This document shows positions 50,632 to 59,376 of a stretch of 64,000 nucleotides of DNA, piece by piece. The stretch's first letter is position 1, and every line of letters starts with the position of its first letter. Origin of the DNA: Bacteroidota bacterium (GTDB lineage Bacteria; Bacteroidota; Bacteroidia; Palsa-965); contig VBWE01000016.1 in NCBI GenBank assembly GCA_006218065.1, forward strand, positions 20,959 through 84,958. Direction: 5' to 3'. The position numbers were made by a program, and so were the translations under genes. The notes beneath the pieces were generated by a model that saw nothing but the letters and a program-made list of their open reading frames with translations, did not search any database and was not told the origin of the DNA.

Positions 50632-51051
50632 ATGCGAACCAAAAGCAAAACCAGAAACAAGCACGCTTCCGTGATGCTGATCGATGATAATGAGATCGAC
50701 AATTTCATTAATGAGAAAATGATCGAAGGATGTGCTTTTGCCGATACTGTTTACGTACATACCGGCGGCCGGAGCGGGCTTGAGTTTTTGCAAAACGTGG
50801 CACGGATCGAGTCGGCAGGGCCGGAACTTATTCCCGGTGTCATTTTCCTGGATATCAACATGCCGATGATGGATGGGTTCCAGTTTCTCGACGAGTTCGA
50901 CAAACTGCCCGAAAAAATCAAATCGTCCACCAAAATAGTAATACTCACTACGTCAATCAACCCGGTTGACCTGGAAAGCGCCGAGAAGAACAAGCAGGTG
51001 GTGGCATTTATGAATAAACCGCTTACCCGCGAGCACCTCGACTCGCTGTAG
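50632..51051 (+). CDS. Single-domain response regulator
   Basis: 139 residues with all receiver landmarks: MLIDDNEID (D18, D19), phospho-acceptor D74 (IFLDINMPMMDG), T-x-S (LTTS) and the conserved lysine in MNKPL. No output domain, so it should act by protein contact, probably with one of the PAS kinases encoded at 52.6-59 kb. Its last 29 bases overlap the convergent gene at 51023. Confidence 0.88.
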   Translation: MRTKSKTRNKHASVMLIDDNEIDNFINEKMIEGCAFADTVYVHTGGRSGLEFLQNVARIESAGPELIPGVIFLDINMPMMDGFQFLDEFDKLPEKIKSSTKIVILTTSINPVDLESAEKNKQVVAFMNKPLTREHLDSL

Positions 51052-52498
51052 GATCTGATTTAACTCCCAGGGAAAGTTTTTTGATGAACGTGTCGTCCAT
51101 CCGCACGTAACCCAGCATCCTTTTATTGCCGTTGTTCAGCAGCAGGAAACGGTCGCGCATCCCGCGCAGTTTTTCTTCCACGCCTTTCGATTCGGAGTTC
51201 ATCTGCAGGCGCAGCATCTTGACGAAAATACCGGCCTGCTCGTATTCCCCGCTCTTGTTCAGTTCGGTTAGTTTGCGCGAAACACTCCGGAGAAGCAGGT
51301 CAGCCTGTTCGTACCGGTTGCACATGCAGCAGCAAAGCGCCTGCAGCAGTTTCAGCTCGATTTCGGTATGCGTATAGTTTTTCAGCCCGGCTTCGTTCAG
51401 CGCCTGGTTCAGGATACGTGTGCTTTCGAGGTAACGGCCGGCGTAAAAATGACGCATAGTATGATGAATAGCAACGAAACAGTAAGCAGCCAGTTCTTCG
51501 GGACTGGTTTCGAAATGGAGCGCCTGCTCTTCCGATTCCAGTTCATCCAGCCTGTCCTGTTTGGACAAAAACTCGAGCCGTGAAATCAGGAAATGCGCGG
51601 CAAAGCAGGTGTGCGAATGGAGCAGGAAGGTATTCGCTTTCGGGCTGATCTTGTCAAAATAAGGTGTGGCACTTTTCGAAAGCCCGAGCCCGTGGTAATA
51701 TTCAAAAGCAAGGAAAGACGCCGTATCGCGCAGGTAATAGTAACGTTCGTCGCGGGTATGATTGTCGAAGGTTTCGAAAAGAATGTCGAGCATCTCTTCC
51801 ACGGGAAGATCTTCTTTGATCGCTTCGGGTGTTTTTACAAAAAGCGCGAAGGAAATGTCGGCGATGTATTGCGTTACGAGCAGGTGATGCGACTGGTAAA
51901 GCCGGCACACATTCCGGATTTCTTTTTTCGTGAGCCAGAGCACCTGGGCCTGGTCCGGGTTGCGCGAAAGCGAATACTCTTCCAGGGTTTTGCAATACGA
52001 AGCCAGCAGGCTTTCCGCTTTGTCGAGCGCCAGGGTATAGGCTACATGCTTATTGTAAAGCTGGGTGTACTCGTAATATTTGGGCGAATGCAGGTGCAGC
52101 TTTTTGAGCGCATTGTACACGGCGGTCAGTTCATTCGGCATATCGTGCTCCAGCAATTCCTGCTCCAGTTTCGTGAGCATGGCTACGGCAAGATCGCGGT
52201 GTGTTTCGTGCAGCAGTTTATGGATATTGGCCACGTTGCGCAGCATCTCCATACGCGGATGCGGCGTAGCTTTCAAAAGCTGCGTCTGGATCTTGTCGAA
52301 AAGCCGTGATTTGAGCGTGTAGAAAGCGCTCTGGTTGATTCCCAGCTGCCCGTGAATCTCATCTTCGGTCAATTCACTTTCCCGGTAAAGCCGGAGCAGG
52401 GTGGAGAATTTTTCCGCTTTGTTTTGCTGAAGATCGTCGACGATCTGGCTGTAATCGGCCGCATTCAGCTGCAGGATGACGTTGTGTAGTTTCAACAT
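51023..52498 (-). CDS. HTH plus helical-repeat protein of unknown function
   Basis: 491 residues, all helical. Residues about 40-75 look like a sigma-like or simple helix-turn-helix (ELTEDEIHGQLGINQSAFYTLKSRLFDKIQTQLL). The remainder is built of TPR-like paired helices (e.g. AIHHTMRHFYAGRYLESTRILNQAL, LQALCCCMCNRYEQADLLLRSV). This is the layout of TPR-containing regulators in Bacteroidota, but I cannot name the family. It lies divergent to nothing and convergent with a receiver gene, and directly beyond the kinase operon. Confidence 0.6.
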   Translation of the reverse strand: MLKLHNVILQLNAADYSQIVDDLQQNKAEKFSTLLRLYRESELTEDEIHGQLGINQSAFYTLKSRLFDKIQTQLLKATPHPRMEMLRNVANIHKLLHETHRDLAVAMLTKLEQELLEHDMPNELTAVYNALKKLHLHSPKYYEYTQLYNKHVAYTLALDKAESLLASYCKTLEEYSLSRNPDQAQVLWLTKKEIRNVCRLYQSHHLLVTQYIADISFALFVKTPEAIKEDLPVEEMLDILFETFDNHTRDERYYYLRDTASFLAFEYYHGLGLSKSATPYFDKISPKANTFLLHSHTCFAAHFLISRLEFLSKQDRLDELESEEQALHFETSPEELAAYCFVAIHHTMRHFYAGRYLESTRILNQALNEAGLKNYTHTEIELKLLQALCCCMCNRYEQADLLLRSVSRKLTELNKSGEYEQAGIFVKMLRLQMNSESKGVEEKLRGMRDRFLLLNNGNKRMLGYVRMDDTFIKKLSLGVKSDPTASRGARG

Positions 52499-52620
52499 AA
52501 ACTCATAGCTTAATGAATGTTAAGCATGCATTGGTCTCATTTCCAATCGTAACGGGGGGATTGGTTTTTGAAACGGAGTTTAGCTTTTACTCACTTATTT
52601 ATACTTGCGCATAAACAAGT

Positions 52621-54105
52621 TTATCTTCCTTCACCTGATGTTTCAAAGTTAATAATTTCTATTGAGAAATCCGTCCCCTCGTTCACTACGGATTGTACTT
52701 TTATGGTTCCATTCAGAACGTCGAGCGCTTCTTTCACGATATACAGGCCCAGTCCCGAGCCGTCGGAATTGCTGGTTCCCCGGTAAAACATATCGAATAT
52801 CGAAGGCTGTTCCTGCGGACTGATGCCTTCCCCGTTGTCGGATACGCGGATGAAGGCTTTGTCCGGGCCTGTGCTGACTTCCACGCGTACAAAAGGACGG
52901 CTGTTCTGCTCGCGCTGGTATTTGATGGCATTGGCCACCAGGTTGTTCACGATAATCTCGAGCCTTTCCCGGTCGCAGTAAAAATCGGTTTCGCAGCGGA
53001 AATCGGTCTGGAATTCGATTTTCCCGGAACGGTCCATGTACCGGTGCTGGCCGATGGCATTGTTCACAAGATCCCGGAAATCGATCTTTTCCGATTTCAC
53101 AGGCAACCTCGAATTGCGCGAGTATTGCACGATTTTAAGAATCGTACGGTCGAGCTTGCGGATACTCAGTTCCATCTTGTCGAGGTAATCGCTGTTCTCC
53201 GGTGTCATTTTGTTCATCCGGAAAAGACCGATCAGGCCCAGCACCGAAGAAAGGGGTGAGCGCAGGTCGTGCGAAACACTATAAACAAACCGGTCGAGCT
53301 CGGCATTGGTTTTCTTCAGTTCCGCATTCTGTTCCAGCAGCAGGCGTTCGGCGTTTTTGCGGGCGGTGATGTCCTGCGAGATGCCGATCAGCCCGGAAAT
53401 CCTGTTCCTGGTGTCGTAATTGTAGCAGACTTTCAGTTCCACCATGATGATGGTGCCGTCTTTGCAGCGCCGGTAGGTTTCGGTAATAAACTCTTTCCCG
53501 TTTTCGAGCGCATCGATGATGGAGAGGTGATCGGTGCCATCCTGCTCATCCAGCTGGATCGTATTGATATTGCCGCCCAGCATTTCTTCCCGTGTATAAC
53601 CGAAAACAACTTCCGAGCCTTTGTTCCAGTAAACGATTTTCCCGTTCATGTCGCATACGATCACGCTGTCGGCGATATTGCCCAGGATATTCGCCTGGAA
53701 ACGCGCGTTGGCCTGCGCTTCCTTCCGCTCGACGCTGAACCGGATGGTTTTGGCCAACTGGCGTTCGTTGAATTCGCCCTTCACCAGGTAATCCTGCGCG
53801 CCGAGGTTGAGTGCTTCGAAAGCGGTGGACGTATTGGAAATACCCGAAAGTACGATGACCGGAACTTCAGACAGGAAAACCTGGGCCTGGCTCAGGGTTT
53901 CGAGCCCGTTGGTCGCACCGAGAAACAGGTCGAGCAGGGCGACGGTGAATTTTTTTTCCGATACGAGCTGCCGCGCTTCTTCGATATTTTTCGCGAGGGT
54001 CGTTGTTCCGATGGCAAGACCGGATTCTTCGAGACTGCTGCAAATCAGTATGTAGTCTCCGGGATTGTCTTCAACGATCAGGATATCCAGCTTCTGGTCA
54101 AGCAT
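52621..54105 (-). CDS. Receiver-PAS-histidine kinase
   Basis: 494 residues: receiver at 1-125 (VEDN 11-14, phospho-acceptor D59 in LLDLFLG), PAS at about 135-250 (IVYWNKGSEVVFGYTREEMLG), HisKA with FVYSVSHDLRSPLSSVLG (H279) and HATPase_c (NNLVANAIKYQRE, DNGEGISPQEQ, DGSGLGLYIVKEAL). Soluble. It is last gene of the operon 58991-52621; the Rcp1-like regulator gene ends 5 bases before its start. It may relay between the receiver proteins of this region. Confidence 0.93.
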   Translation of the reverse strand: MLDQKLDILIVEDNPGDYILICSSLEESGLAIGTTTLAKNIEEARQLVSEKKFTVALLDLFLGATNGLETLSQAQVFLSEVPVIVLSGISNTSTAFEALNLGAQDYLVKGEFNERQLAKTIRFSVERKEAQANARFQANILGNIADSVIVCDMNGKIVYWNKGSEVVFGYTREEMLGGNINTIQLDEQDGTDHLSIIDALENGKEFITETYRRCKDGTIIMVELKVCYNYDTRNRISGLIGISQDITARKNAERLLLEQNAELKKTNAELDRFVYSVSHDLRSPLSSVLGLIGLFRMNKMTPENSDYLDKMELSIRKLDRTILKIVQYSRNSRLPVKSEKIDFRDLVNNAIGQHRYMDRSGKIEFQTDFRCETDFYCDRERLEIIVNNLVANAIKYQREQNSRPFVRVEVSTGPDKAFIRVSDNGEGISPQEQPSIFDMFYRGTSNSDGSGLGLYIVKEALDVLNGTIKVQSVVNEGTDFSIEIINFETSGEGR

Positions 54106-54109
54106 GTGT

Positions 54110-54544
54110 TTATTTGATTACCGGTAGTGAAACAATATGGATCCAGAAATGCTCGATCGCGCGCAATACCTGCATGAATTTTTCGAGGCCGACCGGCTTG
54201 GTGATATAGCAGTTGGCGTGATTGCTGTACGATTCCAGGATGTCTTTTTCCGATGATGAAGTCGTGAGCATCACGACCGGGATGTTTTTCAGATCCGGCG
54301 TTTTTTTGATGATGGACAATACTTCTTTGCCGTCCATTTTCGGGAGATTGATGTCCAGCAGGATCAGGTCGGGCATGGGCTCGTCCTGCTGGCCGTTTTT
54401 CCTGCTGAGCAGCAGGTCGATCGCTTCAGCGCCGTCGCGCGCGATGGTCACCTTGTTCCGGATTTTACCTTCTTTCAGGGCCTCGAGCGTGAGTACGATA
54501 TCGCCTTCGTTGTCCTCAACAAGCAGGATATGTATTTCTTTCAT
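54110..54544 (-). CDS. Rcp1-like single-domain response regulator
   Basis: 144 residues. Receiver with VEDNEGD (E10, D11), phospho-acceptor D64 (LILLDINLPKMDG) and K (YITKPV). The EGD-x-x-L-T motif and long loop before D64 are those of phytochrome-associated Rcp1 regulators. It lies between PAS kinase genes and is their probable target. Confidence 0.93.
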   Translation of the reverse strand: MKEIHILLVEDNEGDIVLTLEALKEGKIRNKVTIARDGAEAIDLLLSRKNGQQDEPMPDLILLDINLPKMDGKEVLSIIKKTPDLKNIPVVMLTTSSSEKDILESYSNHANCYITKPVGLEKFMQVLRAIEHFWIHIVSLPVIK

Positions 54545-54567
54545 GCAGTTATTTTTTGATGGTGGAT

Positions 54568-56670
54568 TTATGAAAGTTGCGGTTCCATGAATTTCGGAAT
54601 CGTGAATTTGAAAACACTGCCGTTGCCCAGCCGGGGTTCGCAGGATATTTTGCCGCGGTGAATCCGCGCGATCTTGCTGCAGGTGGCCAGGCCCAGGCCG
54701 CTGCCTCTTTTCGATCCGCCGATCCGGGTGAACGGTTCGAATATCCGTTTGTTCTGATCAGTCGGTACGCCGGTTCCGTTGTCCTCTACCTGGAACTGCC
54801 ATTCCGATTCTCCTTCGGAAAAACCTACGGTGATTTCCGGCGGAACGCCTTCGCGATGGTACTTGATGGCATTTTCGAGCAGGTTCTGCAGCAGGCGTTC
54901 CAGTTCCGCAGCGTAACCGCTTATAACCGGGAGCTTCCCGCTTGCCGTAATTTTTGCACCGGATTCTTCGATGCTCCGGTACAGGTTCATCCTCACATTG
55001 TCGAGCAATTTATCCATATCCACCTGCCGGATCGATTCGCCTGAGCGGCCGGTCCGCGAATAAAGCAGCAGGTGCTGGATAAGCGTGCTCATCCTTTTGG
55101 AACCGTCGATGGCGAAATGGATGAACTCTTTTCCCTGCGCGTCGATCAGATCGCCGTATCTTTTTTCGAGCAGTGTGAGAAAACCGCTGACCATCCGGAG
55201 CGGCTCCTGCAGATCATGCGAAGTGGCATAGGCGAACTGCTCCAGCTCACCGTAAGCCGCTTTTACTTTTTCTTCCGCCTGTTTGCGTTCCGAAATATCA
55301 GCCGCCACCTGGATATGGCAAAGCGTTTTTTGTTTTCCGTTCTGCATCGATGTGGTCCGTGCTTCCAGTACCGTTTCCGATTTGTCTTTCCGTATAGCGA
55401 CAAGTTCGCCGGTAGCCGGTACATTTTCCCAGGTTTCCCCGGAAGTTTGTGCCTGGACGGGTTCGAAAAGATGGTTGGTTTTTTTGCCGGACATCTCGTG
55501 CGCCGTATAACCGAAAATCCGCTCGGCACCCTTGTTCCAGTAAATCACGCGTCCCTGGCTGTTTGTAGCGATTACGCTTTCGTTCAGTTCGTCGAGGATG
55601 GCGGCCTGGAACTGCAGTTCGTGTTCCAGCAGTTTTTGTTCCGTGATATCGCGCGTCTCGGACTGGAAACCGGTAAGCCGGCCACGATCGAAGAAAGGGC
55701 GCGTGAGTGTTTCAACCCATACGTAGTAATCATTCTTGTGCTTCAGCCGGAATTCGAGCGGACTGAAATACCGGCCTTCGGAAATAGATCTGTAGGAACC
55801 GAACATGTTTTTGTGGTCGTCCGGGTGGCAGAAATGAAGCGGGGACATGCCCAGCAGTTCTTCCGGCTGGTACCCCAGCAATTCGGTAATGGAAGGGGAG
55901 ATATACGTATAGCAGCCTTTTTCATCGTGTATGCTCACGATGTCGCGCATATTTTCGGCAACCATCCGGAATCTTTTTTCACTTTCCCGCAGTTTTTCCC
56001 GGGCCTGCATGTCGGCATTGATATTGCGCAGGTTGATGATGACTGAATTTATTTCCGGGACATGCAGCAGGTTCCTGCCGATCGTTTCGATGCAGTGATA
56101 GGTGCCGTCGCTGTGCCGGATCATTATAACATCCCGTACCTCGGAGGATGGTTCCTGGAAAAGCCGGGATATATGCGCCTGTACTTTGGAAAGGTCGTCG
56201 GGATGGACATGCCCGGTGAGGTCGGCGCTCATCTGCTCTTTCTCATAACCAAGCACATTTTTGATGGATGCGGAAGTGAAAAATATTTCTTCCTTCCTGT
56301 TCATCAGTATAAATGCATCGCTGCTTTGCTCGAATGCCGCCATGAAACATTGTTTCTGCCGCAGGAGTTTCAGCTCGACCGATTTCTCCTGCTGGCGCCG
56401 AAGGCTGAAGAACGTGATCACCAGTGTGCCGAGTATGGTTCCGATGGAAATGATGGACCAGGTATCGCTGTAGCTGTTGAATTCTTCGAGCTGCCGGATG
56501 GCTTGTATCGTGTCCGTTTTTTTACCGGTGAGCACGAGGCTGGCTATGCTCATGCGTAATTTCTGCCTTTCCACGGAAGCGTATACCATCAATATCGAAC
56601 CCGCGGCTATCAGCAGGCCGGTCAATAACAATAAAGCGTACTTCGCATTTTTCCGCATCATGGCTTTCAT
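54568..56670 (-). CDS. Membrane PAS-domain sensor histidine kinase
   Basis: 700 residues. Two membrane helices (about 10-32 and 71-92), with the short extracytoplasmic segment between. Three PAS/PAC units follow (about 105-225, 230-345, 352-465). HisKA has LEQFAYATSHDLQEPLRMVSG (H485), the type found in bacteriophytochrome-like kinases, and HATPase_c ends with FEPFTRIGGSKRGSGLGLATC. The start overlaps the preceding kinase stop by four bases, so the two are made together. The signal is probably small-molecule or redox through PAS; no cofactor residue can be named. Confidence 0.93.
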   Translation of the reverse strand: MKAMMRKNAKYALLLLTGLLIAAGSILMVYASVERQKLRMSIASLVLTGKKTDTIQAIRQLEEFNSYSDTWSIISIGTILGTLVITFFSLRRQQEKSVELKLLRQKQCFMAAFEQSSDAFILMNRKEEIFFTSASIKNVLGYEKEQMSADLTGHVHPDDLSKVQAHISRLFQEPSSEVRDVIMIRHSDGTYHCIETIGRNLLHVPEINSVIINLRNINADMQAREKLRESEKRFRMVAENMRDIVSIHDEKGCYTYISPSITELLGYQPEELLGMSPLHFCHPDDHKNMFGSYRSISEGRYFSPLEFRLKHKNDYYVWVETLTRPFFDRGRLTGFQSETRDITEQKLLEHELQFQAAILDELNESVIATNSQGRVIYWNKGAERIFGYTAHEMSGKKTNHLFEPVQAQTSGETWENVPATGELVAIRKDKSETVLEARTTSMQNGKQKTLCHIQVAADISERKQAEEKVKAAYGELEQFAYATSHDLQEPLRMVSGFLTLLEKRYGDLIDAQGKEFIHFAIDGSKRMSTLIQHLLLYSRTGRSGESIRQVDMDKLLDNVRMNLYRSIEESGAKITASGKLPVISGYAAELERLLQNLLENAIKYHREGVPPEITVGFSEGESEWQFQVEDNGTGVPTDQNKRIFEPFTRIGGSKRGSGLGLATCSKIARIHRGKISCEPRLGNGSVFKFTIPKFMEPQLS

Positions 56671-58991
56671 CGCTGTTTCCTGATTTTAAAGTAAAATGTG
56701 CTGCCCTTTCCCGGTTCGGATTCCACGCGGATATGTCCGCCATGATGCTCGACGATGGATTTGCAGATGGTAAGGCCGATACCGGTTCCGGAATATTCGT
56801 TCTTGTTATGCAGGCGCTGGAAAATCACGAAGATCTTTTCAAAATACCGGGAATCGATCCCGATCCCGTTATCCGATACGGCAAACTGCCAGGAATCGTT
56901 TTGATCCGTGCACGAAATACCGATCACCGGTGCTCTGCTGCTCCGGTATTTGAGCGCGTTGCTGACCAGGTTCTGGAAAAGCTGGAACATCTGGCTTTTG
57001 TTCGCGCTGACAACCGGCAGTTCACCGGTTGTAATTACTGCGCCGCATTCTTCGATCCGTTGTCCCAGGGCGGAAAGCACCCCCGCAACCGTTTCATTAA
57101 GCGGGCAGAGCTGGAAATCCCGGTTGCTCGAACGGACGCGTGAATACTCGAGCAGGTCGAGGATCAGTCTTTTCATACGATCGGCGCCTTCCACGGCAAA
57201 ACGGATATACTGGCGCGCATCTTCGTCGAGCCGGTCGCCGTATTTTTTTTCAAGAAGCTGGATGAAACTCGAAATCATGCGAAGCGGTTCCTGCAGATCG
57301 TGCGAAGCCACGTAGGCAAATTGCTCCAGGTCGCTGTTCGAACGGGAAAGTTCATCGGCCCGTTTATGCAGGCTGCTGTTCAATTCACGCAGTTTGTTTT
57401 CCTGTTCTTTCTGCAGCGTGATATCCTGCATGGAACCGATCATGCGCGTGGGCCTGCCGTTTTTATCGCAGATCAGGTAACCGCGGTCGTACACTTTGAC
57501 ATATTCGCCCGAGTGTTTGCGGAAATTATACTCCGCTTCCCAGTTCCCCGACGAAGCGTTGGTAATTACCTCGCGTACACTGGTCATTACCTTCTCCCGG
57601 TCGTCCGGGTGAATATTTTCCGTCCAGGATTGAACATTGTTAAAACCGTTGTCGTATGGATGCCCGTATTGTTTGAAAAATCCTTCTCCCCAGTAAAGTT
57701 CATCCGTAACCAGGTTCCAGTCCCAGATCACGTCGGAGGTAGCTTTGGCGACAATGTCGTACCGTTCCTTGGCCTCCTTCAGCAACTGGTCGCCCAGTTT
57801 CTGCGAGGTGATTTCGCGAAAAAAAACAGCAAGCCCGTTTTTCACCGGGTAGGCCTGGGTATCGTATGTTCTCCCGGTTTTGGCATTATGATGCTGGAAC
57901 CGGAGCGGTTTGCTTTCCCTTGCCGCTTCTTCGTACTTGCTGAATAAATCCGGTTCCCGCACTTCGCTGAAAACCTTCCGGATATCCCGGCCAAGCACTT
58001 TTTCTTTCGGAATATTGGTCAGCAGCCTGGCCATCCTGTTCCAGTAAGTAACCACCCAGTTGTCGTCGACGGTAAAAAAACCTTCCCGGATCTTTTCGAG
58101 CGTTCCGGTGAGTTGTTCGATAACCTGTTTTTCAGGATCCTGTGCCCGCGTGATCGCGGAAATATCAGTAGCCGTGACACATACGTATTCGGTCGTTTTT
58201 TTTTCGGACAGGATCGGGCGGAATACGATATCGAGGTAAAAGGGAGATTCGTTTTTATTTTCGTAACGCATCTGCAGGGAAACATGTTCTCCTTTAAATG
58301 CCCTGCGTATCTGCGGAAGGAATTTATCCAGCGTTTTTTTTCCGGCGATCTCCAGCAGTGAAGCTCCCGGCCTCAGGCTCACGCCTTCGGCCAGGTATGA
58401 AAGCGCCACGGCATTGGGATTGAAAGAAGTGAGCCGCATTTTCCGGTCGATCAGCGCAAAAGAAATATCAGCGCTTTCGAGCACACGCCGCAGCATGCGT
58501 TCCGGAACTTCGGCCTCGGCCAGGAATACCGGGATGTTTGAAGCGGATTTTTTCTCCGTGTTTTTTCCTGCGCGCTTGCTGCTGGTGGTAAAAGAAAGCA
58601 CCTGCAGCGCTTCGTACTTTTTCAGTGCGACGGGTGTGCGCTGAATATGCAGGTGAAGCCCGGTTTTATTTTTATTCCCGAAAACCACTTTTTTGTTTTC
58701 CGTGATGCAGGAAATGATCTTGTTGTTTTTCTTTTTCCCGAGAAACGATCCGAAGAAACGCCCGACCTCTTTTCCTGCCAGGGCCGCCTGCTTTTCTTTG
58801 AAAAAATGACAGAACAAAGCGTTGGCGTAGATGATCCTGTTTTGGGTATCGAGGATACATCCCGGGCCGGGCATGGCGTCAGCGAATGCGATTGAAAACC
58901 GGTTTGCGGAACTTCGTGTTGCCGGCGGACTGCTTTTTTGTTCTGTGGACTCTTTCGGAGTTCGGGTAAAGGAAGCCTTTTTCTTCTCCAT
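56667..58991 (-). CDS. Multi-PAS sensor histidine kinase (cytoplasmic)
   Basis: 774 residues from the ATG at 58991 (MEKKKASFTRTPK); an in-frame extension to 59105 crosses the probable leader. No membrane helix. Four PAS-like units (about 35-130, 165-280, 290-395, 405-525), HisKA with LEQFAYVASHDLQEPLRMISS (H564) and HATPase_c with FQNLVSNALKYRSSRAP, DNGIGIDSRYFEKIF and YSGTGIGLTIC. It is first gene of a four-gene operon with a second PAS kinase, an Rcp1-like regulator and a receiver-PAS kinase. Confidence 0.92.
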   Translation of the reverse strand: MEKKKASFTRTPKESTEQKSSPPATRSSANRFSIAFADAMPGPGCILDTQNRIIYANALFCHFFKEKQAALAGKEVGRFFGSFLGKKKNNKIISCITENKKVVFGNKNKTGLHLHIQRTPVALKKYEALQVLSFTTSSKRAGKNTEKKSASNIPVFLAEAEVPERMLRRVLESADISFALIDRKMRLTSFNPNAVALSYLAEGVSLRPGASLLEIAGKKTLDKFLPQIRRAFKGEHVSLQMRYENKNESPFYLDIVFRPILSEKKTTEYVCVTATDISAITRAQDPEKQVIEQLTGTLEKIREGFFTVDDNWVVTYWNRMARLLTNIPKEKVLGRDIRKVFSEVREPDLFSKYEEAARESKPLRFQHHNAKTGRTYDTQAYPVKNGLAVFFREITSQKLGDQLLKEAKERYDIVAKATSDVIWDWNLVTDELYWGEGFFKQYGHPYDNGFNNVQSWTENIHPDDREKVMTSVREVITNASSGNWEAEYNFRKHSGEYVKVYDRGYLICDKNGRPTRMIGSMQDITLQKEQENKLRELNSSLHKRADELSRSNSDLEQFAYVASHDLQEPLRMISSFIQLLEKKYGDRLDEDARQYIRFAVEGADRMKRLILDLLEYSRVRSSNRDFQLCPLNETVAGVLSALGQRIEECGAVITTGELPVVSANKSQMFQLFQNLVSNALKYRSSRAPVIGISCTDQNDSWQFAVSDNGIGIDSRYFEKIFVIFQRLHNKNEYSGTGIGLTICKSIVEHHGGHIRVESEPGKGSTFYFKIRKQR

Positions 58992-59376
58992 ATTGCCTGC
59001 TGTCTGAACCGGTTTTGACCATATCACCCGGCGGATGAAAGGTAAACGGGTTAGGGAAAACAAAAAGCGAAAATGAACGTCGAATCTTACATCAGCGATT
59101 GACAAAGTAAAAAACAGCTGTATTGTCTTCTCTTTGTTTTTGAGCGACTTACAAAAAAGGTTGCACTGGCTAAAGGGAATAAAACTTAAATTTTTTAAGA
59201 AATCTTACATCATCGCCTCGTTTCAAAATTAACGGGCGGACAATTCAGCGTTTTAAAACCGCCGTTTATCCGAAAAAAAATCCTTTTGACCAGTCCCTTG
59301 TCCCCCACGAATTGATTTTCAGTAAACTTGCCCCGTCCGAAACGGTAAATCACCGCGAAAGACGCACGAAAAAGCT
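58992..59376. other. Divergent regulatory region between the kinase operon and the M1 peptidase
   Basis: 385 bases. The 12-base word AATCTTACATCA occurs twice (59083-59094 and 59201-59212). A -7 box candidate for the minus strand (TAATTTTG, 59224-59231) would give a leader of over 220 bases. No gene is supported. Confidence 0.6.
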
